Source: SYIM01 sp039800325
Lineage (GTDB): Bacteria; Pseudomonadota; Gammaproteobacteria; Burkholderiales; Burkholderiaceae_E
Assembly (NCBI GenBank): GCA_039800325.1
Contig: JBDLQY010000022.1
Span: 83,623 to 147,622 of the forward strand
Direction: 5' to 3'
Length of the DNA stretch: 64,000 nucleotides
Shown: positions 1-8,625 of the stretch, piece by piece
Numbering within the stretch: the first letter of the stretch is position 1
How the letters are laid out: each line of letters starts with the position of its first letter
Made by a program: the position numbers and the translations under genes
The notes under the pieces: model-generated
What the model was told of the DNA's origin: nothing
Databases searched by the model: none
Seen by the model: the letters and a program-made list of their open reading frames with translations, nothing else

Positions 1-1
1 T

Positions 2-700
2 ATTGAAAACCAGGATACGTACTCGATCGTAACGCGCGTCATCCCGGCGGGTAAGACCATGTGCTCGCTTTGCTCAAGGCTTCGTCGCGGCATTCTTTAC
101 CGCGTAGCCAGCGAGCTGGGTGCCACCAAAATCGCGCTGGGACATCACCGCGATGACATTCTGGGCACATTTTTTCTCAATCTTTTTTACGGCGGTAAGC
201 TCAAGGCCATGCCACCCAAGCTGGTCTCTGATGACGGCCGACACGTGGTTATCCGGCCACTAGCCTATGTACGCGAGGACGACCTGATCGAGTTCGCGCG
301 CTGGCGAGAATTTCCGATCATTCCCTGCAACCTGTGCGGCTCGCAAGAAAATCTCAAGCGACGCGAGGTCGGCAGGCTGATGAAGGCCTGGGAGAAACAG
401 TTTCCGGGCCGTGTCGAGCATATCTTTGCGGCGCTGCAGTCCGTCACGCCCTCGCATCTGCTTGATCGCACCCAATTTAATTTCACCGGCTTGCGAGCCG
501 ATGGCATGGCACGCCCTGATGGCGATATTGCCTTCGATGTCAGTCCCGAGTTTGAAGCTACGGCACAGCCGGCTGGCAGCACTTCGCCTTCAGCCGAAGA
601 CGACCCCGAAGCTGTAAGCCCTGCCACGCCCGCTGATGTCGCCCTGCAACCTGGCCAGGCGCCGGTGCACATTGTGCGGCGCAAGCCGATCTCAGCATGA
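2..700 (+). CDS. ttcA: tRNA 2-thiocytidine(32) synthetase TtcA, 5'-truncated by window edge
   Basis: The reading frame is open from base 2, so the gene starts outside the window and the N-terminal PP-loop ATP-binding part is missing. What remains has the CxxC pair (CSLCSRLRRG) and the third conserved cysteine (IPCNLCGSQ) that hold the Fe-S cluster in TtcA. GHHRDDILGTFFLNLFYGGK is also typical. TtcA thiolates C32 of some tRNAs, using ATP and a sulfur donor. After the conserved core (FNFTGL) there is a tail of about 70 residues rich in Ala, Pro, Asp and Glu that is unlikely to be catalytic. The stop overlaps the ubiB start by four bases (ATGA), so the two genes are probably translationally coupled. 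Confidence 0.95.
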   Translation: MENQDTYSIVTRVIPAGKTMCSLCSRLRRGILYRVASELGATKIALGHHRDDILGTFFLNLFYGGKLKAMPPKLVSDDGRHVVIRPLAYVREDDLIEFARWREFPIIPCNLCGSQENLKRREVGRLMKAWEKQFPGRVEHIFAALQSVTPSHLLDRTQFNFTGLRADGMARPDGDIAFDVSPEFEATAQPAGSTSPSAEDDPEAVSPATPADVALQPGQAPVHIVRRKPISA

Positions 701-2286
701 GCACACTCAGACTGGCGCGAATATTGTTCGTGGCCTGGCGCTACGGACTCGACGAAATCGCGGCCAGCGGGGCGGCCGCAACATTGGGCTCGGCAAGCCT
801 ACTACGCGCAGCTCGACTGCTGCGTCTGGGTCGCCGGCTGGATGCGCCACGCGGCGAGCGGCTGCGGCTTACCCTAGAAAGCCTGGGTCCCATTTTTGTC
901 AAATTTGGTCAGGTGCTATCGACGCGAAGAGATTTGCTGCCGCCTGATATCGCCGACGAACTGGCACGACTACAAGACCAGGTTCCCCCGTTTGCAGGTG
1001 ACGCCGCCGTGCGCGAAATCGAGCGGGGTCTGGGCAAGCCCATCGCTGAGCTATTTGATGCCTTCGACCGAACCCCAGTGGCTTCGGCATCGATCGCGCA
1101 GGTGCACTTTGCGCAACTCAAAAATGGCCGGCCGGTCGCGGTGAAAGTACTGCGTCCGGGGATGTTGTCAGTGATTGAACGAGACCTGGCGCTCTTGCGT
1201 GCAGTCGGTCAGTTACTGGTGCGGCTGTCGGCCGACGCGCGACGCCTGCGCCCGCTTGAGGTCATTGCCGAGTTCGATACTCACCTTCATGACGAGCTCG
1301 ACCTGATTCGCGAAGCGGCTAATGCTGCGCAGTTGCGGCGTAACTTTGCCGATTCGTCCCTGCTGAAAATCCCCGAGATTCACTGGGACTGGTGCGCTGG
1401 CAATGTACTCACCATGGATCGCATGCAGGGTATTCCCATCAGCCAGATCGAGCGCATGCAGAACCTGGGCATCGACCTGAAGAAACTTTCACGGGATGGC
1501 GTAGAGATTTTCTTCACCCAGGTCTTTAGGCATGGGTTTTTTCATGCCGACATGCATCCAGGCAATATTCTGGTGGGCACCGAGGCAGAAGACTTCAACC
1601 GCTACATCGCGCTTGACTTCGGCATCGTGGGCACCTTGTCTGATTTCGACAAAAACTACCTTGCCCAGAATTTTCTCGCCTTCTTTCAGCGCGACTACCG
1701 GCGCGTGGCGCAGCTTCATCTCGAGTCAGGCTGGGTTCCGCTCAACACCCGGGTAGAGGCGCTCGAAGGCGCGGTACGGGCCTGCTGCGAGCCGTTTTTT
1801 GATCGGCCACTCAAGGAAATTTCTCTGGGGCTGGTGCTGCTGCGGCTTTTTCAGGCCTCACGCCGCTTTAACGTCGAGATACAGCCACAGCTGGTCCTGC
1901 TGCAAAAGACGCTGCTCAATATCGAAGGCTTAGGACGCCAGCTGGACCCAGATCTTGACCTCTGGGTAACCGCAAAACCCATTCTCGAAAAATGGATGAA
2001 AGAGCAGGTGGGCTGGCAGGGCTTCATGGGGCGTCTGCGTGCGGAAGCGGGGCAATGGGCACAGCTTTTGCCGCAGTTGCCGCGCCTGACGCATGCTGCA
2101 CTGAGCGCTCAGATTACCCACTCAACCCGCTCGCGTCCCGATGAGGCCCGTCTCGAGCAACTCGTCGCGGAACAGCGTCGCACGCGCAGGCTCCTCAGCT
2201 TTGTTCTGCTGCTGCTGGCTTTGCTGGCAGCCCTCACGCTTTGGCCACACATCGCCACGCAGATCTCCGTCTTGCCGCTACGGTGA
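697..2286 (+). CDS. ubiB: Ubiquinone biosynthesis kinase-like protein UbiB
   Basis: A 529-residue ABC1/ADCK atypical kinase-like protein, required for ubiquinone synthesis. Family hallmarks are visible: the KxGQ motif (FVKFGQVLSTRRDLLPPDI), the nucleotide-binding region ASASIAQVHFAQL followed by the VAVKVLRPG lysine, the catalytic-type HADMHPGNILV and the ALDFGIVGTL metal-binding motif. A hydrophobic C-terminus (LLLALLAALTLWPHIA) forms the usual membrane anchor. The length is normal for bacterial UbiB. It starts inside the ttcA stop codon (ATGA). No ubiE or ubiJ lies in the window, so it is separated from the classical ubiE-ubiJ-ubiB arrangement, unless they lie upstream of ttcA. Confidence 0.96.
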   Translation: MSTLRLARILFVAWRYGLDEIAASGAAATLGSASLLRAARLLRLGRRLDAPRGERLRLTLESLGPIFVKFGQVLSTRRDLLPPDIADELARLQDQVPPFAGDAAVREIERGLGKPIAELFDAFDRTPVASASIAQVHFAQLKNGRPVAVKVLRPGMLSVIERDLALLRAVGQLLVRLSADARRLRPLEVIAEFDTHLHDELDLIREAANAAQLRRNFADSSLLKIPEIHWDWCAGNVLTMDRMQGIPISQIERMQNLGIDLKKLSRDGVEIFFTQVFRHGFFHADMHPGNILVGTEAEDFNRYIALDFGIVGTLSDFDKNYLAQNFLAFFQRDYRRVAQLHLESGWVPLNTRVEALEGAVRACCEPFFDRPLKEISLGLVLLRLFQASRRFNVEIQPQLVLLQKTLLNIEGLGRQLDPDLDLWVTAKPILEKWMKEQVGWQGFMGRLRAEAGQWAQLLPQLPRLTHAALSAQITHSTRSRPDEARLEQLVAEQRRTRRLLSFVLLLLALLAALTLWPHIATQISVLPLR

Positions 2287-2400
2287 TTGCGGCACCGGCC
2301 GGTGCTACGTCTACAATCCCGCTCAGACAAGATTCCGGAGGATGGGTCGTTGCCGTTCGGGCGACCCTGGTCTGCGTCCACCATTCACAGGAGCCGTTCC

Positions 2401-3858
2401 ATGCTGCTGACTCTGGTTGCCGTTTACCTTGCAGTTTCAATCGCCATCGGCCTGATTGCCGCGCGTCGCGTTCACAGTGCGGCCGACTACATCACAGCCG
2501 GCCGCAACCTACCCATGCCGGTTGTGCTGGCGATGGTATTCGCCACCTGGTTCGGCGCCGAGACGGTGCTGGGCATCTCAGCCACCTTTCTCGAAGAGGG
2601 CTTCAGAGGCCTGATCTCTGACCCTCTGGGCGCCTCGATCTGTTTGGTGCTCTTCGGGCTGGTGTTCGCGTTGCCGCTTTACCGCATGAAGCTCATGACC
2701 TTGGGCGACTTCTTCCGCATCCGCTATGACCGGCGTATCGAGCTGGTGATCTCCATCTGCATCGTCATGTCATATCTCGGCTGGGTGGCCGCTCAGGTCA
2801 CCGCACTGGGGCTGGTGTTCAACGTACTGTCCGATGATCTGATTTCGATGAATCAGGGCATGATGATTGGCGCGGGGGTTGTGCTTCTGTATACGCTGCT
2901 GGGCGGCATGTGGTCGGTGGCAGCAACCACCTTTGTCCAGATGATCGTGATCGTCATCGGCCTGCTGGTGGTAGCCTATATCGCCGGCGACATGGCGGGT
3001 GGGGTGTCAACCGTGATCGCCAAAGCCGCCGAAGAGGGCAAGTTTGAGTGGCTGCCTTCACTCGATGCGCTTGATATGCTGGGCTGGATTGCCGCGCTGC
3101 TCACGATGGCCCTAGGCTCCATTCCTCAGCAGGACGTGTTCCAGCGTGTGAACTCATCCAAGAATGAAACTGTAGCCGTCTGGGGAACCACGCTGGGCGG
3201 GGTGTCTTATTTCTTCTTCGCGTCTATTCCCCTGTTTTTGGCCTTCTCGGCCCATCTCATCGATCCCGAGATGACTGCCAAACTCATGGCTGATGATTCG
3301 CAGCTGGTGTTGCCCACCCTGGTGGTAACCCATATGCCCTTCTGGGTGCAGGTGGTCTTCTTCGGGGCGCTGCTATCCGTCATCATGAGCACCGCCTCGG
3401 GCACTCTGCTGGCGCCCTCGGTAACATTTGCCGAGAACGTCATTCGTGGTTTTGTGCCGCACATGAGTGACCGGCAGTTGCTGCTGACCACACGCGTTAC
3501 GGTATTTGTATTCACGCTGCTGGTCACCGGCTATGCGGTGATCACCGACGCCACCATCCACACCATGGTCGAAAACGCCTACCGAATCACGCTGGCCGGT
3601 GCCTTCGTGCCGCTGGCTGCAGGCCTATTCTGGCGTCGCGCAAGCAATCTGGGTGCTGTCCTATCGGTGTTCTTCGGGCTGGGTATCTGGCTGATGCTTG
3701 AGCTGGGTGTTCCTGAAGAGTCCCTGCCCGTCGAGCCTCAGCTGATTGGTCTGGTGGCCAGCCTCATCGGCATGATCGTCGGCTCCTATGTGCGGCCCAA
3801 CCCTCATGAGCATCAGCCGCGGGGGCTATCGCCGTCGCACTCGGCCCACCACGGATGA
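2401..3858 (+). CDS. Sodium:solute symporter family transporter
   Basis: A polytopic membrane protein of 485 residues with about 13 hydrophobic segments. It has SSS-family hallmarks: an N-terminal helix followed by AADYITAGRNLP, WFGAETVLGISATF, and the signature region ALGSIPQQDVFQRV. It imports an unidentified solute with sodium. I chose the ATG at 2401 because AGGAG lies at a good distance and the helix TLVAVYLAVSIAIGLIA follows at once; the frame is open to 2287 but those residues are not transporter-like. The stop overlaps the start of the next kinase gene (ATGA), and an enolase-like gene follows. The context suggests that its substrate is phosphorylated after uptake. It is unlike proline (PutP) or acetate (ActP) contexts, and the substrate cannot be read from sequence. 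Confidence 0.9.
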   Translation: MLLTLVAVYLAVSIAIGLIAARRVHSAADYITAGRNLPMPVVLAMVFATWFGAETVLGISATFLEEGFRGLISDPLGASICLVLFGLVFALPLYRMKLMTLGDFFRIRYDRRIELVISICIVMSYLGWVAAQVTALGLVFNVLSDDLISMNQGMMIGAGVVLLYTLLGGMWSVAATTFVQMIVIVIGLLVVAYIAGDMAGGVSTVIAKAAEEGKFEWLPSLDALDMLGWIAALLTMALGSIPQQDVFQRVNSSKNETVAVWGTTLGGVSYFFFASIPLFLAFSAHLIDPEMTAKLMADDSQLVLPTLVVTHMPFWVQVVFFGALLSVIMSTASGTLLAPSVTFAENVIRGFVPHMSDRQLLLTTRVTVFVFTLLVTGYAVITDATIHTMVENAYRITLAGAFVPLAAGLFWRRASNLGAVLSVFFGLGIWLMLELGVPEESLPVEPQLIGLVASLIGMIVGSYVRPNPHEHQPRGLSPSHSAHHG

Positions 3859-4862
3859 GCGAATCGGGCCCTGAGCTGCTGCAGAGCCTGCGGCGCATGG
3901 GCCTGCTCGGGCCTGACGAAACGGCGACCGTACAGGCTCTCACCGGTGGGGTTTCATCCGATATTTGCCGGGTAGACCTTGGCCGCGGCCCGATTTGCGT
4001 CAAACGTGCGCTTGCCCGACTGAAGGTGGCCGCAGACTGGTTCGCACCGGTCGAGCGCAACCGCAACGAGGCCGATTACCTGCGCTTTGCTTACCAAGTC
4101 GCGCCTGGAGCAGTGCCTGAAGTGCTTGCGGTCGATACCGAGGGGCTGGCTTTCGCCATGCCCTTTCTCGATCCACAGCAACACCCGGTCTGGAAGAACC
4201 AACTGCGCGACGGGCGAGTCGATACCGAGTTCGCCGCGCAGGTGGGGCAGCTGCTTGCTCGTCTGCACAGCGCCAGCGCGCGTCAGGCGCAGACGCTGTC
4301 GGTGCGCTTTGCCACCGATAGGTTTTTTCATGCCCTCAGGCTTGAACCCTACCTGCTGGCGACCGCAGCCGTACACCCTGACCTGGCGGCCACGCTGCGT
4401 GACCTGGTCAACACCACGGCTTCAAACCCTACCGCGCTGGTGCACGGTGATGTCAGCCCCAAAAACATTCTGTGCGGGCCCGACGGTCCGGTCTTGCTGG
4501 ATGCAGAGTGTGCCTGGTGGGGGGACCCCGCCTTTGACCTGGCGTTCTGCCTGAACCACCTGTGGCTTAAGAGTGTGTGGCGACCTGCCCATCGCAAGGA
4601 CTATGCGCGGGCATTTCAGGCGCTTGCCCAGAGCTACCTCGAAGGCGTTGACTGGGAAGATATGCAGGCGCTTCAGGCGCGCACAGCGCGACTGTTGCCG
4701 GGTCTTAATCTTGCCCGTGTCGACGGTAAGTCGCCGGTGGAGTACCTTACCGAAGACCAAGAGCGGGCTCGGGTCAGAAGGGCGGCCATCGTCCTGCTCA
4801 AGCGCCCCGCCCCTACCCTTGCCGAGGCGCACCAGCGCTGGCTCGACGAGGTTGTGGCCTAA
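3855..4862 (+). CDS. APH/choline-kinase-like small-molecule phosphotransferase
   Basis: A 335-residue protein-kinase-like phosphotransferase. The N-lobe has a glycine-rich loop (LTGGVSSDICRV) and a probable ATP lysine (ICVKRALARLKVAADW). The C-lobe has the Brenner motif HGDVSPKNIL and the metal-binding aspartate in LLDAECAWWGDPAFDLAF. Related families phosphorylate aminoglycosides, choline, ethanolamine, homoserine or methylthioribose. Here the gene is translationally coupled to a sodium symporter and followed by an enolase paralogue, which suggests that it phosphorylates an imported hydroxylated metabolite. Antibiotic resistance is unlikely given this context. The substrate is unknown. Confidence 0.85.
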   Translation: MSESGPELLQSLRRMGLLGPDETATVQALTGGVSSDICRVDLGRGPICVKRALARLKVAADWFAPVERNRNEADYLRFAYQVAPGAVPEVLAVDTEGLAFAMPFLDPQQHPVWKNQLRDGRVDTEFAAQVGQLLARLHSASARQAQTLSVRFATDRFFHALRLEPYLLATAAVHPDLAATLRDLVNTTASNPTALVHGDVSPKNILCGPDGPVLLDAECAWWGDPAFDLAFCLNHLWLKSVWRPAHRKDYARAFQALAQSYLEGVDWEDMQALQARTARLLPGLNLARVDGKSPVEYLTEDQERARVRRAAIVLLKRPAPTLAEAHQRWLDEVVA

Positions 4863-4906
4863 CCGACGCAGCGGGCTCGCCAAGATACCCGCCCAAGGAT
4901 GCTGAC

Positions 4907-6205
4907 ATGAGCACGACCCAGATCAAAGCTGTGCATGCCCGACGCGTGTGGGATTCACGCGGCCGCCCTACGCTGGAGACCGAGATTCGTCTGGAAGATG
5001 GGTCGAGCGCCCGCGCGATCGCGCCTGCCGGCGCCTCACGCGGCAGCCGCGAGGCCATCGATCTGCGCGACGGTGGCAAGCGTCTGGGCGGTTTTGATGT
5101 AGGCAGTGCCATATCGGCCGTCAATGGTCCGATTGCCGCGGCACTCAAGGGACTCAACGCCGACGACCAGGATGCAGTCGATCAGGTCTTGCTTGCGCTC
5201 GATCCGTCGCCCACCAAATCGCAACTGGGCGGTAACGCGCTCATCGCCACCTCCATGGCAGCAGCCCATGCGGCAGCTGCTGCTACGGGCGAACCGCTTT
5301 ATCGACGGCTGGCCCGGTTGCATCAACAGGCACCTGTCATTCCCATCCCCGAGATTCAAATCTTTGGCGGCGGTGCCCACGCAGGCCGTCGTATCGATAT
5401 TCAAGATCTGATGGTCGTCGCACGATCGGCTCGCAGCGTAGCCCAGGCGCTTGAGATGACCGCCGAGGTGTATATCGCAGCGGGCCGTATCATGGCCGAG
5501 CGCGGGCCACTGGCCGGCGTCGCCGACGAGGGCGGATTCTGGCCAGCCTTTGCAACGAATGAAGAGGCGCTGCAAACGCTGCTTAAGTCCATCGAGCAGG
5601 CGGGCTATGTGCCCGGCGACGAAGTGGCGATTTCTCTAGATATCGCGGCCAGCGAATTCGGCAGCAAAGGGCGTTACCGGCTGGGGCTTGAATCGCGCGA
5701 CATCGACAGCGATGCCATGATTGAACTGCTGGGCCGCTGGCTCGAGCGCTTTCCGATCTGCTCAATAGAAGACCCTCTAGCAGAAGATGACGTTCAAGGT
5801 ATGCAGCGCTTTACCAAGGCCTGGGGTTCACGCGTACAGGTGGTGGGCGACGACTTCATCGTCACCCAGGCGGGGCTGATTGATGCGGCGCACGCGCAAG
5901 GCGCCTGCAACACGGCATTGATCAAGCCCAATCAGGCGGGCACACTGACCGAGACCCGTGCTGCATTCGAGGCAGCTCGACGTCACCAGTGGGACACGAT
6001 CGTGTCGGCGCGCTCGGGCGAAACCGAGGACACCACCATCTGTGATCTGGCCATCGGCTGGGGCGCGCGCCAGATTAAAGTCGGTTCGATCGCCCGCGGC
6101 GAGCGCACCGCTAAATGGAATGCGCTGATTCGCGCTGAAGAGGCGCTGGGTGCGGATGCCTGGGCGGGCGGTCAGTGGTTACCGATTTCGACCCGAAACG
6201 CCTAG
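4907..6205 (+). CDS. Divergent enolase paralogue with altered active site
   Basis: A 432-residue full-length enolase fold. The metal ligands are present at D245 (SLDIAASEF), E288 (SIEDP) and D315 (GDDFIVT). So are catalytic K340 (ALIKPNQAGTLTE), E208 (ADEGGF), H158 (GGGAHAG), K391 (RQIKVGS) and the phosphate-binding RSGETEDT. In yeast numbering His373 is replaced by Ala (A368, SARSGE), Glu168 by Asp (D167, DIQDLM) and Thr40 in the mobile loop by Arg (AGASRG). Those positions are near-invariant in glycolytic enolases, so it probably acts on another 2-phospho acid or is poorly active on 2-phosphoglycerate. It lies 44 bp after the kinase gene with its own AAGGA site, in what looks like one operon. 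Automatic annotation will call it eno; I think that is wrong. Confidence 0.85.
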   Translation: MSTTQIKAVHARRVWDSRGRPTLETEIRLEDGSSARAIAPAGASRGSREAIDLRDGGKRLGGFDVGSAISAVNGPIAAALKGLNADDQDAVDQVLLALDPSPTKSQLGGNALIATSMAAAHAAAAATGEPLYRRLARLHQQAPVIPIPEIQIFGGGAHAGRRIDIQDLMVVARSARSVAQALEMTAEVYIAAGRIMAERGPLAGVADEGGFWPAFATNEEALQTLLKSIEQAGYVPGDEVAISLDIAASEFGSKGRYRLGLESRDIDSDAMIELLGRWLERFPICSIEDPLAEDDVQGMQRFTKAWGSRVQVVGDDFIVTQAGLIDAAHAQGACNTALIKPNQAGTLTETRAAFEAARRHQWDTIVSARSGETEDTTICDLAIGWGARQIKVGSIARGERTAKWNALIRAEEALGADAWAGGQWLPISTRNA

Positions 6206-6209
6206 GCAA

Positions 6210-6226
6210 CGCGGAACGCCTCCGCG
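6210..6226. terminator. Small hairpin between convergent genes
   Basis: CGCGGA and TCCGCG form a perfect 6-bp stem around a 5-base loop, directly after the enolase-like stop codon and before the convergent lipoprotein gene. There is no T-run, so termination is only a guess. Confidence 0.3.
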
Positions 6227-6248
6227 ACGCAAGCCGCTTCACCACGCG

Positions 6249-7121
6249 CTAGCGCGCCGCCAGCAGGCTGAAGTCGCTGCTATAGCTGCGCAGCTTGTCG
6301 ATCAAATGCGCGCGCTGTGCGCGGGAAGCCTGGCTGATCATGAAAGCAGATACCTGATCGGTGCGCTCGTTGGCTGCCTCAATACGCGCACGCCGGACCG
6401 GATCATCGCTGGCCCACAGCGCTGCAAGGTACTCCGAGCACCATTGCTGAGCCAGGGCAGGCGCAGGCCGTTCGCGCTCAATTCGGCGCAGCAGTGCCAC
6501 CAGGGCGCGACTGCGGGCCTCACGCTCAGCCATCCAGGACGACTCATCGGACGGCTGCTCGGCAGCCAGTCGCCGCAGAGCTTTGAACTGCTCGGCACTG
6601 ACATCGCCCAGAAAAAACTCCATGCGTTTTTTCCAGCGATCAACCCTCGCCTCGACCCGCCGAGCGGCATCATTCGGGAGATACTTTTCGCGAAGCTCGG
6701 CGCTGCCCTCAGCCAGCCGCGACTCCAGACGGTCAATCTGCGCGGGCTTCAGACTCAGCGCAAGCTCAGCCATGGGCGCAGCCAGCTGCTGGGCAAGCGG
6801 CGTCCACGCAGCCAGAATGCGCTGTCGCCACTGAGCCAGGGTCTGCGCCTGTACCGGCGCCTGCAGTGACTGCTCCCATTCTTGAAGCGCCCGGACATAA
6901 TCAGGCAGCTGCTCGCGACGGTGCCAGGCATGCAGCTCGTCAAGTCTGCGCCCCGCCACCAGACGCTGCGCATCGTCGAGCGACAGATAGCGATTAAGCT
7001 GCCACATGGACAGGGTTGGCAGCCAGTCGTAACCCAGCCGCGTTGACGTGCAACCAGCCAGCACGAGCGCCAGCCCCATCATCAGCACGATCCTGGTCAG
7101 AAAACGCCCCATCAACCCCAT
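6249..7121 (-). CDS. DUF6279 family outer-membrane-type lipoprotein
   Basis: A 290-residue lipoprotein of unknown function. The signal peptide GRFLTRIVLMMGLALVLAGC ends in a good lipobox (LAGC), so the cysteine should be lipidated. The mature part starts TSTRLGYDWLPTLSMWQLNRYLSLDD, typical of the DUF6279 family in beta- and gammaproteobacteria, and is otherwise helical and rich in Arg, Glu and Gln (Ala/Leu heptads). The frame is open upstream to 7358 but that would overlap glmU by over 150 bases and precede the signal peptide, so a start at 7121 (or 7112) is preferred. It is convergent with the enolase-like gene and divergent from glmU. Confidence 0.8.
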   Translation of the reverse strand: MGLMGRFLTRIVLMMGLALVLAGCTSTRLGYDWLPTLSMWQLNRYLSLDDAQRLVAGRRLDELHAWHRREQLPDYVRALQEWEQSLQAPVQAQTLAQWRQRILAAWTPLAQQLAAPMAELALSLKPAQIDRLESRLAEGSAELREKYLPNDAARRVEARVDRWKKRMEFFLGDVSAEQFKALRRLAAEQPSDESSWMAEREARSRALVALLRRIERERPAPALAQQWCSEYLAALWASDDPVRRARIEAANERTDQVSAFMISQASRAQRAHLIDKLRSYSSDFSLLAAR

Positions 7122-7202
7122 GTTAAGCTCAACGGTCTTCCGCTCAATGTACGCCGGACGGCGCACTGCTTTGCAGTTTAACCGCCCGACCCCTCTGTAC
7201 TC

Positions 7203-8561
7203 ATGAATGTCGTCATTCTCGCCGCGGGCAAAGGCACGCGCATGCATTCCGACCTGCCCAAGGTGCTTCACCCGCTGGCCGGTCGCCCATTGCTGGGCCA
7301 TGTGCTCGATCATGCGCGCTCGCTGAATCCGGCTCGAATCGTTGTGGTTTACGGACATGGCGGCGATGCCGTTCCAGCCGCGTTTGATGACACCGACCTC
7401 GTGTGGGCCCTGCAGTCACCCCAGCGAGGCACGGGCCATGCGGTCATGCAGGCTGAGCCATATCTGGACGACAGCGTGCCCACCCTGGTGCTATACGGCG
7501 ACGTACCGCTGACCCGCTCGCAAACGCTTAAACGTCTGGTGGACAGCGCGGGCAGCGACGCCCTGGGTATTCTCACCGTGAACCTGGGTGACCCCAGTGG
7601 TTACGGTCGCATCGTGCGCCAGAACGATCAGATTATTGGTATCGTCGAGCATAAGGATGCCAGTGCAGACATACGTGCCATTCAAGAGGTCAATACCGGT
7701 ATTCTGGTGGCGCCAACCCGCTCGCTCAAACGCTGGCTGGCCGGCTTGCAAAGTAACAATGTGCAGGGCGAGTACTACCTCACGGACATCGTCGCGGCCG
7801 CTGTCGCGGACGGCGTAGCAGTGCGCTCAGCCCAGCCCGACGCCGTGTGGGAAACGCTGGGGGTCAACAGTCGAGCGCAACTGGCTGAACTCGAGCGCAT
7901 CTATCAGCAGTCGACTGCCCGACAACTCATGGATGAGGGCGTTGCCCTGGCGGATCCGGCACGCATTGACGTACGCGGTAAGCTCAGCTGCGGACGCGAC
8001 GTTTTCATCGACGTCAACTGCGTGTTCGAAGGCGATGTCATGCTGGGCGACCGTGTACACATTGGCGCCAACTGTGTCATCCGTCAGGCGCGCATCGATG
8101 CTGATACAGAAGTCCTACCGTTCACGCACATTGATGGCGCGCTGGTGGGCGCGTCTGCACGCATCGGGCCCTTTGCGCGCCTGCGCCCGGGCACAGTACT
8201 GGCCGAAGACACCCATGTGGGCAATTTTGTCGAGATGAAAAATACCCAGATGGCCGCGGGCTCCAAGGCCAATCATCTGGCCTATATTGGAGATGCCGAG
8301 GTGGGGGCCCGCGTCAATATTGGTGCCGGCACCATCACCTGTAATTACGACGGCGTCAACAAGCACCGAACCGTGATCGAAGATGATGCCTTTATCGGTA
8401 GCGACACCCAACTGGTAGCACCGGTGCGAGTGGGTCGTGGCGCCACACTGGGTGCTGGCACCACGCTGACCCGGGACGCGCCGGCCGGTAAACTCACCGT
8501 TTCGCGAGCGCGTCAGGTCAGCGTTGACAGCTGGCAGCGCCCCGCCAAGAAAAAGTCCTGA
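7203..8561 (+). CDS. glmU: Bifunctional UDP-GlcNAc pyrophosphorylase / GlcN-1-P acetyltransferase GlmU
   Basis: A 452-residue enzyme making UDP-N-acetylglucosamine for peptidoglycan and LPS in the cytoplasm. The N-terminal uridyltransferase domain has LAAGKGTRMHSDLPKVLHPL and the downstream LYGDVPL metal site. The C-terminal part (from about residue 250) is a left-handed beta helix of hexapeptide repeats containing VGNFVEMKN, NHLAYIGDAEVG and GAGTITCNYDG, where acetyl-CoA and GlcN-1-P bind. The length matches the family. glmS follows after 64 bp, so the last three steps of the pathway other than GlmM are encoded together. Confidence 0.97.
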   Translation: MNVVILAAGKGTRMHSDLPKVLHPLAGRPLLGHVLDHARSLNPARIVVVYGHGGDAVPAAFDDTDLVWALQSPQRGTGHAVMQAEPYLDDSVPTLVLYGDVPLTRSQTLKRLVDSAGSDALGILTVNLGDPSGYGRIVRQNDQIIGIVEHKDASADIRAIQEVNTGILVAPTRSLKRWLAGLQSNNVQGEYYLTDIVAAAVADGVAVRSAQPDAVWETLGVNSRAQLAELERIYQQSTARQLMDEGVALADPARIDVRGKLSCGRDVFIDVNCVFEGDVMLGDRVHIGANCVIRQARIDADTEVLPFTHIDGALVGASARIGPFARLRPGTVLAEDTHVGNFVEMKNTQMAAGSKANHLAYIGDAEVGARVNIGAGTITCNYDGVNKHRTVIEDDAFIGSDTQLVAPVRVGRGATLGAGTTLTRDAPAGKLTVSRARQVSVDSWQRPAKKKS

Positions 8562-8625
8562 ACGCGCCCAGCAGTGGTTCCGCTTCAGGCAAACTCCATC
8601 CATTCACTCAGCAAGGACAAGCGGC

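Noticed and set aside
3855..4862. Aminoglycoside resistance gene
   Set aside because: The fold is shared, but translational coupling to a symporter and the nearby enolase-like gene point to metabolism.
4907..6205. Calling this gene the glycolytic eno
   Set aside because: Replacement of the catalytic His and Glu positions and the transporter-kinase context argue for another role.
7122..7358. N-terminal extension of the DUF6279 lipoprotein gene
   Set aside because: The frame is open but lies before a clear lipoprotein signal peptide and overlaps the glmU start on the other strand.
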